Below are positions 52,784-62,928 of a stretch of DNA of 64,000 bases, piece after piece (position 1 is the stretch's first letter; each line of letters opens with the position of its first letter). This DNA comes from Bradyrhizobium daqingense (GTDB lineage: Bacteria; Pseudomonadota; Alphaproteobacteria; Rhizobiales; Xanthobacteraceae). The stretch lies in contig NZ_CP088014.1 of the NCBI RefSeq assembly GCF_021044685.1, positions 7,426,001 through 7,490,000 of the forward strand, given 5' to 3'. The notes beneath the pieces were generated by a model, which was given only the letters and a program-made list of their open reading frames with translations, ran no database searches and had not been told where the DNA came from. The position numbers and the translations under genes are program-made.

Positions 52784-53200
52784 TCAAGATGGTGGACCGT
52801 CGGTTTTCGACGTGGTTGGAAGGCGAAGCCTCATATGGCAGGCATTTTGTGGTAATCCGCGCTGTTCCGTGCTTGGCTCTGCAGTCAGCGGCCCGCCTCC
52901 GACGGAAACCAGCCCCTGCGGTTTCGAGGGCCGGACGTCTCTCTTGGCCGGCTTGGATGTGGTGCGCGCGGGGGGCAAAGAAGCAGCAGGAGCAGGAGAA
53001 GCAACAGGCGCCGGATTCTGCAGCCCCTCGATTCTTTGGGTCAGGGTTGCGATCTGATCCGAGATCCGCCTTAGCTCGGCTTGCTGCGCATCGACGTTGC
53101 GATTGAGCTCGGCAATTTCATCGGCTGTCTTCTGCTGCCCTGATTGGATCCATAAAAGGACGTCCCTATGCTCAGGTGACAAGCAAAGCGCGCGAGGCAC
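52784..53200 (-). pseudogene. hypothetical coiled-coil protein, C-terminal fragment
   Basis: The frame contains QKTADEIAELNRNVDAQQAELRRISDQIATLTQRIEGLQ, a clear coiled coil, followed by a Pro/Ala-rich linker and KPQGLVSVGGGPLTAEP. This is the C-terminal layout of a common Bradyrhizobium inner-membrane hypothetical, whose N-terminal membrane helix should lie upstream but is not found in frame. It is probably truncated. No function is known. Confidence 0.5.
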
Positions 53201-53436
53201 GACTTCGTGCGCCGGCGGCGCCTCGCAAACGTTTCGATATTCGTCAAAAAATAGGCTCCTCCGGCGCCCGGTTCGCCGCGCTTGTTAGAATCTCTTGTAT
53301 TTTCTCGGCAACATTTGTTCTTTCTGGAAAGGGAATCAAGTCCTTCACTCATTCACTAAACACATTACTTTGGTCCGCTATTTGACTACGCGTTCTTGTC
53401 ATTTCGCGATAAACCTTCCTTCTCTTTTTGTATCTT

Positions 53437-53910
53437 TCAACAATATTGCTCTGCTCCGCCGTCTTTAGCCCTCACTGAAGTACGCGCGGTAGTCTCGATG
53501 CGCGGCGAATTCGCATGGTCCTGAGCGCAGAAGGGACAGATCTCAGTCTCTTCGCCCTCGATGCGATGCATACCATCGCCCACCCAGCGTTCGTCTGCCT
53601 CGCCGATCGCAGCGAAATGTCGTTGCACTTGTGCAACGGCGAGAGCTTCCAGGTCCGGAAGATTTCGGCCCAAGAGAGTGTTGATTTCGACGACATCGAA
53701 ATGTCGGCAGGCCCATCTCGTGAAAGTCGTGGTGACGTCGCAAAGCATCAGACGATTGCGCGGCAGAGAGCGCGCGCTGCCTCCGCAACCGCATCGGCAA
53801 TATTTGGTGATTTCCTTGAGGGCACAGAAGTCGTCGACGCTCAGCCTGCCTCGCGCTGGTGCCGGAATGGCGCCCTCGCGAGCGCGGAGCTCACGATTAA
53901 TGTTCCTCAT
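53437..53910 (-). pseudogene. AAA_13-type ATPase fragment, multiply frameshifted
   Basis: Joined across three frames, the region gives LSVDDFCALKEIT, SPNIADAVAEAARAL, DALRRHHDFHEMGLPTF, VVEINTLLGRNLPDLEALAVAQVQ and ERWVGDGMHRI, with CPFCAQD after it. The late CPFCxQD cysteine motif after a helical region is typical of AAA_13 (PrrC/RloC-like) coiled-coil ATPases. The P-loop part is missing. Several frameshifts show it is long dead. Confidence 0.5.
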
Positions 53911-53924
53911 GTCCCAAGCTGGCC

Positions 53925-54194
53925 TACATCCAGTCCTTCCGACGCACTACAAATCACAAAATTTACTTGCTGACCCAACCAGTCGCCTTGACCGGCAAAA
54001 TGTAACAACGACTGGTGTTGCGCTGCTCTCCGTTCAGGAGCCGTGATGGCGGCCATCGGCTCGACACTCTTGCGATCGCAAGGCATCATCAGACCGGCGG
54101 AGTAATCGCGAAGCGGTTTGGCTCGGCCTCCGTCCCCGATCACGCTCGTAAAACCCTCAACATACGCCGAAAACCTCGACGCGACGTCCCCCAT
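53925..54194 (-). pseudogene. IS701-family transposase N-terminal fragment
   Basis: The frame reads RFSAYVEGFTSVIGDGGRAKPLRDYSAGLMMP, then CDRKSVEPMAAITAPERRAAQHQSLLHFAGQGDW. This is the conserved N-terminus of IS701-type (SRSO17-like) transposases. The rest of the gene is absent after QGDWLGQQV. Confidence 0.75.
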
Positions 54195-54389
54195 TTTACC
54201 CGACCCATCTCAGCCTCTCCGCACGCCGAATAGATGAGTCTTCTCAAAAATAGGAATCTTCTCGGTAAAAGCCGCGACACTCTGATTAAGTAAGACTACG
54301 CAGTAGTGAGCAGGCAGTGGAAGCCGCGCAATGTCGAGGGGCGGCGCTCGGCCGAATGCCTCAGGCGCGCCGTGAACTTTGTCATCGAC

Positions 54390-54461
54390 CGGGTCTTTGC
54401 CATTGGCAACTAGGCCCAAGAGCAGCTTGGCCTCCTTGCGAGCAAGCTCTGGTGTCCAAGG
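54390..54461 (-). pseudogene. tyrosine integrase N-terminal (DUF4102) fragment
   Basis: A short stretch PWTPELARKEAKLLLGLV and ANGKDPVDDK matches the ArmDNA-binding N-terminal part of island-type tyrosine integrases. Only about 24 codons are left, with no catalytic residues. No tRNA target is visible nearby. Confidence 0.45.
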
Positions 54462-54603
54462 GCACCGTGAGGACCGATGGTGACGAAGCGGTGGCAACCG
54501 AACGCTGGGTACTTGAGAACGTATGTCGCTTTGTCGCGTTGACGTTTACGGCGGGAAACGGCACGCCTTGATCATCCGTATGGAGCGATACCGGATACGG
54601 TTG

Positions 54604-57333
54604 ATGACGAAGTCTAAAGCCATGTCTAAAGCCTGGACGTATACGCGTCGTACGATGCTGTTGGGCAGTAGCTTCTTGGGTAGCGCGTTTTTCGGGGGCG
54701 TTACGCTGCCTACACCCAATCGGCCGCAGCGCAAGGTTGCCATGGTGTTGAAGGCGGTCGACTCTCCCTTCGTCGTTGGGTGCACACAAGACGGCATTAC
54801 CTCCTTGCGTTATCGTAACGATGCGTATGACACGGATTATGTTCTGCCTGGAGCCGTGCTGGGGACGGCTCACGCTAGAGTTCGGCGTGCCGGATCCGAG
54901 TGGCATACGCTTCGAACCGGCGTTGATGCAACGAAGCCGATGCATAGCGCGGCCCTTGAACTAGCAGCCCGCGATGCCGGCGTCCTTCTCACGACCCGCC
55001 TCGCAGTCGACGAGGCTGGATTGACGTGGGAGATCATGCTGCGGAACGACGGCATGGCGAGCGTGGAGGTTGGCGACCTCTATTTTCCCATGCCGATGAA
55101 CACCGAATTTCCGGCAGGGCAACCGGCATCGGTGGCTGTTTTGAAGCACAGCTTCGTCTCGGGGCATGGATCGCACATCTTCTGGATTCGCGGCAACAGC
55201 ACCGGCCCCTTCCTCATGCTCTTACCGGAAGCGGACACGTCACTGGAATATTGGGATGTCCACAAGGATTCGGCCGAAGCCAGTGGGACGTGGTGCGCCT
55301 ACATCTTGGGCGGAGCGGCCGCCGGCGAGGCAGTGGCGGCGGGGACTCGCTGGCGACAGCCGACGCATTCCCTGTCCCTGTCGCCGGCCGAGCAACGGCG
55401 TTACCGTCTCCGCTTCCAATGGGTTGCCAATTACGAGGCGGCGCGCAGGGCTATCGCGGACGCCGGTCTGGTGGACGTGGAAGTGATGCCGGGCATGACG
55501 GTTCCCAATGACCTGCATGTCGACATCGCGCTCGCGTCCTCCATTCCGGTGGAGCGAATCGAAGCGGAATTTACCGGCGACACGGTGGTGCAACGGTTGC
55601 CGGATCGGGCTGGCAGGCGCCTGTGGCGGGTTCGCTTTTCGCGATTGGGCGAGAACCGGCTGACCCTGCACCAGCCGGGTGCGCGCCAGACATTTCTTGA
55701 ATTCTCCGCTACCGAGCCCGTCGAGACGATGATGAAGAAGCGCGCAACCTTCATCGTGAAGCGGCAGCATCGTGACCCGTCCAAATGGTACGACGGTTTG
55801 TTTGGCGAGTGGAATATGGAGACGCAGGTCCTGCTTGGCCCGGACAATTACGACCGGATCAAGGGTTGGCGCATCTACGAGGTGACGTGTGACGATCCCG
55901 GGCTGAGCAAGCCCGCTTACCTCGCGACCAAGAATGCCGAGCATCCTGATGTGGCGGAAGTGGCGGCGCTGGATCGGTATATAGACACGTTCGTCTGGGG
56001 CGGGCTGCAACGTACCACACAGGAGGCATACGCCTACGGCCTCTACGGCATACCCGATTGGAAGCAGAACAGGGAAAGCAGCGATCCCGGCCCGAAGGGT
56101 CGCCTGCATATCTGGCGGCCTTATGACTATCCGCACATCTTCGCGATGTATTTGGCCATGCACCGCATCGCGCGTGACCATCCCGCGATACCCACCCGCC
56201 AGAGCGCACGAGATTATTTGGTACGCGCCTACGGTACGGCGCTGGCCATGTTCACGGTGCCGATGCGCGTGGTGATGTGGTCTGCCTACCGCACCGGCTT
56301 CTACAACGAATGTGTGATCCCCGAACTGGTTTCGGCGCTCACGACGGCGGGCTTGACGCGCGAGGCGGCGACGTTGGAGGCGCACTGGGCGCGTAAGGTG
56401 CGCGCCTTCGTCGATCCGAAGGCGGACCTGTTCAAGTCTGAATATCCGTTCGATTCCACAGCCTTCGAATCAACGCAGGCACTGGCGCGCTCGGCCCTTG
56501 ACGACCCTGTCGCCATGGGGGTTTCGAAGGCGGCGGCGCGTGCCTTCTCGGAGCGTCAGATCGCTGCAAATCTGTTCTGCCGTGGCTGGCTGGAACCTGC
56601 TTATTACTATCTGGGCAGCGATTATCGCCACACTGCGGGCGACGCCTATACGCTGACTTACATGGCGCAGATGGGTGGCTGGGCGCTGCTTGATCATGCG
56701 CTGAACGATGCAGACGACCCGCATCCGCTCCTTCGTCTCGGCTATGCCTCACAACTCAGCGCGTGGGCTTTGCTGAACAGCGGCCCTGCGTCGGCGGGTC
56801 ATGGCTATTGGTATCCGGGCGAGGAGAATGACGGCGCGGCCGGTGGCGGCTTCGAGCCGGCGCCGAGCGGCACCACATGGCTCGGTCAGCCGCATCACCG
56901 TGGAACGTGGTATTACTCGTGCGAGATCGACCTGGGATTTTGTGGGGCGGTCCGCGCTGCTGCGACGATCGTTGCCGACGATCCCATCTTTGGGCAGGTT
57001 TGTCACGGTGGCATCATGGAGACGTTCGCTCACACCCTGCGTATCTGGCCACGTGATGGCGTGCGGCGACGGCTCAACGTGCGGCTCCAGTCTCTTCGAT
57101 TGGACTTGGTGCTGCTCGACGCGCGATTCCGGGCGGATCGACCGATCATTCTGAATTTGGGGGCGGGGTGGATCAGCCTTACGCCTGAGCCCTTTGCCCC
57201 ATCTGGATCGGGAGTGTCGTTCGAATTGCGGTACGATGACGGGAGAAAGCGCAAGGAAGTCATCGACATCACGGACAGCCAGCTCGTCGTCCGCTTGCCT
57301 GCGGCGCGCTTACCGCGGGTTCAGGTTCGCTAG
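54604..57333 (+). CDS. large exported protein, DUF5695-like (putative carbohydrate-active)
   Basis: From ATG 54604 the protein has 909 residues. Its N-terminus has a twin-arginine-type signal (TRRTMLLGSSFLGSAFFGG). A beta-rich region of about 400 residues follows, then a helical part with LFGEWNMETQVLLGPDNY, CDDPGLSKPAYLATKNAEHPD and YDYPHIFAMYLAMHRIARD, which resembles DUF5695 proteins and other (alpha/alpha)6-barrel glycan-active enzymes. The end (SQLVVRLPAARLPRVQVR) is a beta domain. No catalytic acid can be named with confidence. The gene is intact amid dead IS and island fragments, so it may be a recent arrival or under selection. Starts at 54523 or 54622 are possible. Confidence 0.65.
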   Translation: MTKSKAMSKAWTYTRRTMLLGSSFLGSAFFGGVTLPTPNRPQRKVAMVLKAVDSPFVVGCTQDGITSLRYRNDAYDTDYVLPGAVLGTAHARVRRAGSEWHTLRTGVDATKPMHSAALELAARDAGVLLTTRLAVDEAGLTWEIMLRNDGMASVEVGDLYFPMPMNTEFPAGQPASVAVLKHSFVSGHGSHIFWIRGNSTGPFLMLLPEADTSLEYWDVHKDSAEASGTWCAYILGGAAAGEAVAAGTRWRQPTHSLSLSPAEQRRYRLRFQWVANYEAARRAIADAGLVDVEVMPGMTVPNDLHVDIALASSIPVERIEAEFTGDTVVQRLPDRAGRRLWRVRFSRLGENRLTLHQPGARQTFLEFSATEPVETMMKKRATFIVKRQHRDPSKWYDGLFGEWNMETQVLLGPDNYDRIKGWRIYEVTCDDPGLSKPAYLATKNAEHPDVAEVAALDRYIDTFVWGGLQRTTQEAYAYGLYGIPDWKQNRESSDPGPKGRLHIWRPYDYPHIFAMYLAMHRIARDHPAIPTRQSARDYLVRAYGTALAMFTVPMRVVMWSAYRTGFYNECVIPELVSALTTAGLTREAATLEAHWARKVRAFVDPKADLFKSEYPFDSTAFESTQALARSALDDPVAMGVSKAAARAFSERQIAANLFCRGWLEPAYYYLGSDYRHTAGDAYTLTYMAQMGGWALLDHALNDADDPHPLLRLGYASQLSAWALLNSGPASAGHGYWYPGEENDGAAGGGFEPAPSGTTWLGQPHHRGTWYYSCEIDLGFCGAVRAAATIVADDPIFGQVCHGGIMETFAHTLRIWPRDGVRRRLNVRLQSLRLDLVLLDARFRADRPIILNLGAGWISLTPEPFAPSGSGVSFELRYDDGRKRKEVIDITDSQLVVRLPAARLPRVQVR

Positions 57334-57361
57334 ACTCTAGTGTTGCCGATTATGGGGTGCG

Positions 57362-57484
57362 ATCGGCACTTATGGCCTGCTGTTCCACGCGGCTTCCGAG
57401 CCGATGACGATCATCCCGGCAAATCCCGAGCATCTCGGCGCACGTATCCGCATCACCGCCGTGCTGCATACCTCGGGTTCAGCG
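57362..57484 (+). pseudogene. IS91-family transposase fragment
   Basis: IGTYGLLFHAASEP and HLGARIRITAVLHTSGSA match the region just before the catalytic HxH of IS91/IS801 Y2 transposases (HTWGSALTHHPHVH in relatives). The frame is lost at the point where the HH motif should follow. Confidence 0.5.
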
Positions 57485-57645
57485 CCCGTGGACGCTTTTC
57501 TCGCCGGAGGAGGCGCCGGATCTCCACGACCTGACCGGCGCTGCGTTAGCCCAACTATACGCGCTCTACGAGACGACGGCCGCGCAAGGCGATCTCCGCG
57601 TCAGCAAACAGGTCCGCGCGGTTCACCTGGAATCACAGAACTTAA

Positions 57646-57858
57646 ACTGAAAGTCGCTGACGAAGGATACCTCGCCAATATCGGTCCCGGTCGGCTTACG
57701 CGTTCGCGTGCCGCTTCTGGCGTTCTTAAACGATCGAAATTTACTGCTGCGCCCGCTTGGGGAATACGATCTACGTCGTGCCCCCGTCTTGCGTCACAGC
57801 GGCAGACCTCGACGAAATCTACACCGCAATAAATGATACAGCCGATGAGCTGGTATAG
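57646..57858 (+). pseudogene. bioA C-terminal relic
   Basis: Joined frames give DEGYLANIGPG, then LLAFLNDRNLLLRPLG, NTIYVVPPSCVTAADLDEIYTA, and INDTADELV before a TAG. The intact BioA ends with DAGYLADIGPRLLAF, LLLRPLGNTIYVMPPY and VTAADLDEIYTAIRD. This is therefore a degraded copy of the last 60 codons of a bioA gene, different enough from the local one to be an old or foreign duplicate. At least one frameshift is present. Confidence 0.75.
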
Positions 57859-58251
57859 AGGGGCCGCAATCTATCCCCGAAAACACGCCAGTGCCGATAC
57901 TCTGTGGAGTGACGCAGAACGTGTAATCGCCGGAGAGACCTGTGAGAGCCTCGATCCCAACCCGCAGGAGCAAGGATATCGTCTGAAGACTAGAGCGGCG
58001 TCAAATGAAGAGTGCTCTCGATGAGAGCGCTCGGGAGCACAGATCGATCTCAAATATCTTCGAAGCGACGAGCCCGTTCCGCACTGTCTTTCCACCTGTT
58101 GAGGCAGCAAGGCTTCCGGTAGCCAAAGTGAGACCGGCGCATCGTGCGCTTCGGCCCATGACACCGCGCTAGCCAAGTATTGGTGGGGCAGTGGCCGCGC
58201 GGCTGTCGGTATTGAGACAAATGTCAGCAGCTTGACGATACACGCCGCGAC
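57859..58251. other. no supported gene
   Basis: There is no frame with recognisable motifs between the bioA relic and the duplicated region that precedes the outer-membrane protein gene. Confidence 0.5.
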
Positions 58252-58655
58252 GAAGTGCCCGCAAAGCCTGCGAATTCACTTCGGCACGCGACTTGCTCTC
58301 TTTGCGGCATCATCACCAATCGCAGCGCGATGGTCTTCGGGACGGACTCGGCGCGTGTCGCTGTTAGCGTCTGCTCCGCCCCGACGGTTTGCTGCGGCGA
58401 TAGCTTATGGACGCTCGGTTATGGACCGAGAAACTGCAGGGGACGTGTTGAATGCGACCTGGAGTTCTTCTTTTGGGAGCCACGACAATTGCGCTCGTCG
58501 CAAATGGTGCGGCGAATGCGGCAGACCTTGAGCCGGAAGTGAAACTGCCCGCGGCGGTGTGGAACTGGTCCGGAGGCTATATTGGTGGACACGTCGGCGG
58601 CGGGTACGGCCGAACCTCCTTCAGCAATCCCTACGGTCCGTCAATCTATGGCGGC
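58252..58655 (+). repeat. source-type copy of the segment fused to cyp115
   Basis: Upstream and 5' coding sequence of the outer-membrane gene. Two blocks (about 58252-58305 and 58553-58655) match 17871-18015 on the opposite strand, with the 250 bp between them absent there. Confidence 0.85.
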
Positions 58656-60149
58656 ATAGTCGATACGCCGACGTTCCTCGCAGGTGGCCAGATCGGCTAC
58701 AATTGGCAGAAGAACGGCTGGGTGTTTGGCGTCGAACTCGATGTCAGCGGTGCTGTCTCAGACGGCACAAATACCTGCCTCGCGTCGTCCGGCTTTGTCG
58801 TGAGTGCAAACTGCAAGGCAGGTCCGAACATCTTTGCCACCGCGACCGGTCGTGTCGGTTACACGTTTGGCGCGTCGGGTGGCACGCTGGCCTATCTCAA
58901 GGGAGGTGCAGCTTGGCAAAACAATCAGGGCGACGTCATCAATAACCATGAAGGCGGACTCGTGCCACAGGAGAAAACCCATTTCGACTACGGTCGCATC
59001 GGTGGCATCATCGGGCTGGGCGTCGAGCAGGCGCTTACGCCCGCATGGTCGGTCGCAGCTGAGTATGACTATCTGAATTTCGGTGGCCCGAGTGTCGCGA
59101 CACCTCCGACGGTGCAGGGTCCGCCGTTCGCAATTGTTCCGGCGAACACAACGAGCCCGTCCAGCAACTATCACATCGGAAAGATTGGATTGAATTACCA
59201 TTTTGGCGCCGACCCGTGGACGGCGCAATGGTCCTATGTGCCGCAGTACGCGAAGGCTCCAGTCGGCGCGCCGCCGATTGCTTATTCAGATGGTTGGTCG
59301 TTCGAAGGCGGATCGCGGCTCTGGCTCAGCCGCGGACGATTCCAATGGGACCACAGTGTAGCGCCCTACTTGCCTCTAGACCCCAGCGTCCTTGTATCGA
59401 GGCTCACCTATCATGGCCTTGACGGACTTTCGGGAGAGCTATTTGGCCGTGTCGACAGCCCATCGGGAGTGTTCCTGAAGGGCAACATTGGCCTCGGGCG
59501 CTTCGATAAAGGAAACATAAACAATGAAGATTGGCTCGCCGATCGGGAACTCTCCTATATCAACAACGCATCACGGCAACGAAACGGACGGTTCACCTAT
59601 TTTACCGCAGACTTAGGTTACGATTTCCTGCGCGGCGCCAACTACAAGGTCGGCGGATTTATCGGCTGGACCTACTACGAACAGAGTTCCGACTCCATCG
59701 GTTGAACGCAGATTGCCCACCCCCGCTACACTTGTCCGGCGAACCCAGACACTATCATCGGCAGCCAGAATACTCAGTGGAATGCACCTCGTGTCGGCCT
59801 AAGCGCCGAAACCATGCTCTCTGAGCGCTGGCGCTTAAACACCGATGTCGCCTACCTGTCCTGGACCGATTTCAAAGGGCGTGACCACCATCTCTTGCGC
59901 GACGAGACCACCTTCGATGAACAGCGGGGCAACGGTGGCGGCGGCGTCCAGGTTGAAGGCGTGCTGTCCTACTTCTTCACCAAGAACTTCAGCGTCGGCG
60001 TCGGCGGGCGCTACTGGTCCATGTGGACCAAAAAGCGGGGCGACTCTTTGTGCAGCAGCAGCGGCTGCGTCGGTGATCCGGCCATATTCGCGAAGTACAG
60101 CATGGAGCGCTGGGGTACGTTCTTTCAGGCCTCCTATAAGTTTGATTGA
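58452..60149 (+). pseudogene. outer-membrane beta-barrel protein with one in-frame stop
   Basis: A signal peptide (LLLGATTIALVANGAANA) is followed by an OmpA-like barrel of about 240 residues (WSGGYIGGHVGGGYGR...FDYGRIGGIIGLGVEQAL...YHIGKIGLNYHF). A second barrel-like half follows, with RFTYFTADLGYDFLRG and GWTYYEQ. At 59703-59705 a TGA interrupts; the same frame continues at once with TQIAHPRYTCPANPD and reaches FFQASYKFD with the terminal Phe-x-Asp type end at 60149. The complete gene would encode about 565 residues. A single base change (for example TGC to TGA) explains the break. The family is frequent in Bradyrhizobium outer membranes. Confidence 0.75.
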
Positions 60150-60306
60150 AAAGATCACACCTCAAACCAAGCGCCGGGCGTCTTCAACGCTACGAGTAAC
60201 GCACATTTTCTCTGCATGAACTCCAACATTAGCGGCACAGACCCCCGCAGTAGCCCTGCCGGCACCGGCCAGAAGAATGATCTCCAGAACTGTCGAAGAG
60301 CCCAAG

Positions 60307-62928
60307 CTAAATGATCTCAAAGTATCTCCGACGTTCAAAGTCGGTGACCCGATGTTGAACGGCTTGCCACTCCCAATGGCGCGAGCAAGAAAACGCTCCA
60401 ACAAACCTTTCTCCAAAGACATCACTGGCCGCTGCAGACTCTGCAAACCGAGATGTTGCCTCTGATAGGCTTTGAGGCAGTCTCGCGGACGGACGACACA
60501 TTTCCACGCTTGCATCACCGACGATCGAAGCCGGTAGTGCCGGACCTGTCTCGACGCCCAATATTCCCGAACCAATCGCACATGCTAGCGCGAGATATGG
60601 GTTCGCGTCTGCGCCAGGCAGCCTATACTCCAGGCGATGGGCAGATGGCTCTCCCGGAATGGCGCGAACCGCGCAGGAGCGGTTGTCGACTCCCCAGCTT
60701 GGACAGATTGGTGCCCAGGAGCCAGGTACCAATCTCTTGTAGCTGTTGAAGTTTGGCGCAGCGAGCACACAGAACTCATTCATGTATTCTAGTTGTCCGG
60801 CGATAAATTGCCTCATAAGATCGGAGACGTTGCCGAACGCATCACCGTCGTAAAACGCATTTTGACTATCCGAGGACATGGAGATGTGAATATGGCCGGA
60901 CTGGCCAGGCCATTTCTCGGAAACCTTGGCCATGAATGTAGCCATCATGCCTCGCGTTTGCGCCCAGGCTCTTATCATCGACTTGAATATGGTTGCTCGA
61001 TCGGCGGCTTCCAGCGCATCACAATGACGAAGTGACGCTTCGACCACGCCAGGTCCCGTTTCAAAGTGTAGTCCGCTGAGAGGTATTCTAGCCTTCTCAC
61101 AAAGCGCCAAGATCTCACCGAACAGCTCATGTTGCGCGATAGAGCGCGCAATCGAGTAGCCGAACGGGCCGCGAGTTAAAGGAGCCCATTCACCGAACGG
61201 CTTTTCTTCAATCGTGTCTGCGTTCTCCTTAAATAGTATAAACTCAAACTCAAACCCGGCAGTGCAGTCGTATCCGTGGTCAGCAGCCCTTCGTAGGACC
61301 TTACGCAGAACGCCGCGCGGGCAGATGTTCTCATGCGCGCCCGTGAACTCCGCGAGGTAGAGATATTGAGAGCCGAGATGAGACACCGAACGGCCGGTGC
61401 CTGATAGAATACGCAGGTCAGCATCTCCGAACGCTGATAGCGGCTTTTGCGTGAAACTCGCCGGAATGACCCGGTCCGTACAATCCCACGCCAGCACCGC
61501 TTCAGAGAACTTGATAACTTTATCTCCATCCGAGAGATCTTCACCTAAGACGTGTTTGCCTCGCAGAACGCCATCGAAGTCGCTGACGCCGACCATCGCC
61601 GCGCGGGCTGGATTCGCTCCGGTGAACCTGGGATCAGTTGGCATTAGTCGCGATCCTGCATCACTAAATCGAACACCTGGTCCATCCGCATTGCTCGCAA
61701 CTTGCGATAAATTCTCAAGCGTAGTCAAGTCGCTATTCACGAGATAAACGATGCCCGGTGTCGACGCCAAGTCGATCGTGGGAACAAGCTCTTGACCAAT
61801 CGGAACGAATGCAATGGCGTCTGCGAAGCTCGGCAGCTTGCGGATTGCTTCGAGTCCCGGGTAACCGGCGACGACACCGCCCATATCTGAGATCAACGAG
61901 ACGCAAAGTGCGTGAGCCTGCCGCTTGTAGGGCCCGCGCAGCCTCATATATTCACCAAAGCCCTTGGGATCTGCGTAGCACCAGGCCGTCAGGGTCATAT
62001 GGTTGTGCCCCAACGCCATCGTTCGTGCTTTTGCCGACATGGTCCCTTGAAGCCTCGCTCCGAAGTCAACCAGAACTGGTCCCCGATGATCGACGATGAT
62101 CTCAGCATGAGCCGGTCCCTCGGCGATCTGAAGCGCCTGCAACGCTCGTTCCAGGTAGTCGGACAGCTCCTGAACGATTGGTTCGCTGCCGTCCAACAAT
62201 CTCTCGAGTGAACAGACCGATGATGCTCGCTCGATAGGAACGGTGTCATACGTCCAGGCCTCCGTAACGAAGGCATTCCCGTGGATCGAGATGGCGTTTA
62301 CGGTGTATTGTTGACCGTTTATTTTTTCCTGCCCGAGGGCAAAACGATTCAACGCTCCGACACGGTTGGTCTTCCCGACAATCGCGCTTAGTGCCCGCTG
62401 AATGTCAGCATCTGTCGTGCAAAAGAATACATCCTCGGTTCCCGTACTGTTCAGAGGTTTGATCACGATCTCGTCGAAGTTCGCTTCGCGCTTCCAGCTT
62501 GCGATTTCTACAGCATTGTCAGACACGACTTGTCTGATCGATCGCACACCGGCATAGGTCAGCGCGCAAGACAATCGCGCTTTGTCACGCCGAGCAGCCG
62601 ATAGAGCGGTGCCGTTTGAAGGTAAGCCCAGCCGCTCCGACAACGAATCGGCGAGTTCGACTCCAGACTCGCAGCCGGCGATAACGAACTCAAATTCTCT
62701 GCCATGGAGGGCCTGAAGATGATATTCAACGATGTCGTCATACCCCATGCGCTCGCTGGGGCGAATGACTTCATCATACAGGTTAGCATCAAAGTGCGCT
62801 TGGAATATGGGTGGAATCTGTGCGGCCGACATCACATGCACGGTTCCAATGCCATAGCGCTTGAACTGTTCCGGTAGATATCGGCCGGTAGAGTATGCGT
62901 CTACGATTACACAATTCCGTTCTTTCAT
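60307..62928 (-). CDS. ATP-grasp / glutamine-synthetase-like fusion ligase
   Basis: The 873-residue protein joins two ligases. Residues 1-420 are an ATP-grasp enzyme of the carnosine-synthase/PylC-like type: IKPLNSTGTEDV (156-167), HAEIIVDHRGPVLVDFGARLQG spanning the Mg-binding acid and Asn-equivalent region (274-295). Residues 440-873 are a GS-like domain: FDGVLRGKHVL (451-461), metal ligands GFEFEF (Glu560, Glu562) and HFETGPGVVEAS (Glu623), GHIHIS (His679, His681), NSYKRLVPG, WGVDNRS and HRLEYRLPGADANPYLA. All main catalytic elements of both domains seem present. GS-like enzymes of this sort often make gamma-glutamyl amides, and ATP-grasp partners make peptide bonds, so a two-step amide product is likely. 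The ATG overlaps the exporter stop by 4 bp. Confidence 0.85.
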   Translation of the reverse strand: MKERNCVIVDAYSTGRYLPEQFKRYGIGTVHVMSAAQIPPIFQAHFDANLYDEVIRPSERMGYDDIVEYHLQALHGREFEFVIAGCESGVELADSLSERLGLPSNGTALSAARRDKARLSCALTYAGVRSIRQVVSDNAVEIASWKREANFDEIVIKPLNSTGTEDVFFCTTDADIQRALSAIVGKTNRVGALNRFALGQEKINGQQYTVNAISIHGNAFVTEAWTYDTVPIERASSVCSLERLLDGSEPIVQELSDYLERALQALQIAEGPAHAEIIVDHRGPVLVDFGARLQGTMSAKARTMALGHNHMTLTAWCYADPKGFGEYMRLRGPYKRQAHALCVSLISDMGGVVAGYPGLEAIRKLPSFADAIAFVPIGQELVPTIDLASTPGIVYLVNSDLTTLENLSQVASNADGPGVRFSDAGSRLMPTDPRFTGANPARAAMVGVSDFDGVLRGKHVLGEDLSDGDKVIKFSEAVLAWDCTDRVIPASFTQKPLSAFGDADLRILSGTGRSVSHLGSQYLYLAEFTGAHENICPRGVLRKVLRRAADHGYDCTAGFEFEFILFKENADTIEEKPFGEWAPLTRGPFGYSIARSIAQHELFGEILALCEKARIPLSGLHFETGPGVVEASLRHCDALEAADRATIFKSMIRAWAQTRGMMATFMAKVSEKWPGQSGHIHISMSSDSQNAFYDGDAFGNVSDLMRQFIAGQLEYMNEFCVLAAPNFNSYKRLVPGSWAPICPSWGVDNRSCAVRAIPGEPSAHRLEYRLPGADANPYLALACAIGSGILGVETGPALPASIVGDASVEMCRPSARLPQSLSEATSRFAESAAASDVFGERFVGAFSCSRHWEWQAVQHRVTDFERRRYFEII

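Noticed and set aside
58180..58200. Possible sigma-54 promoter TTGGTGGGGCAGTGGC upstream of the outer-membrane gene
   Set aside because: The spacing is right but neither the -24 nor the -12 block resembles the consensus beyond the GG and GC pairs.
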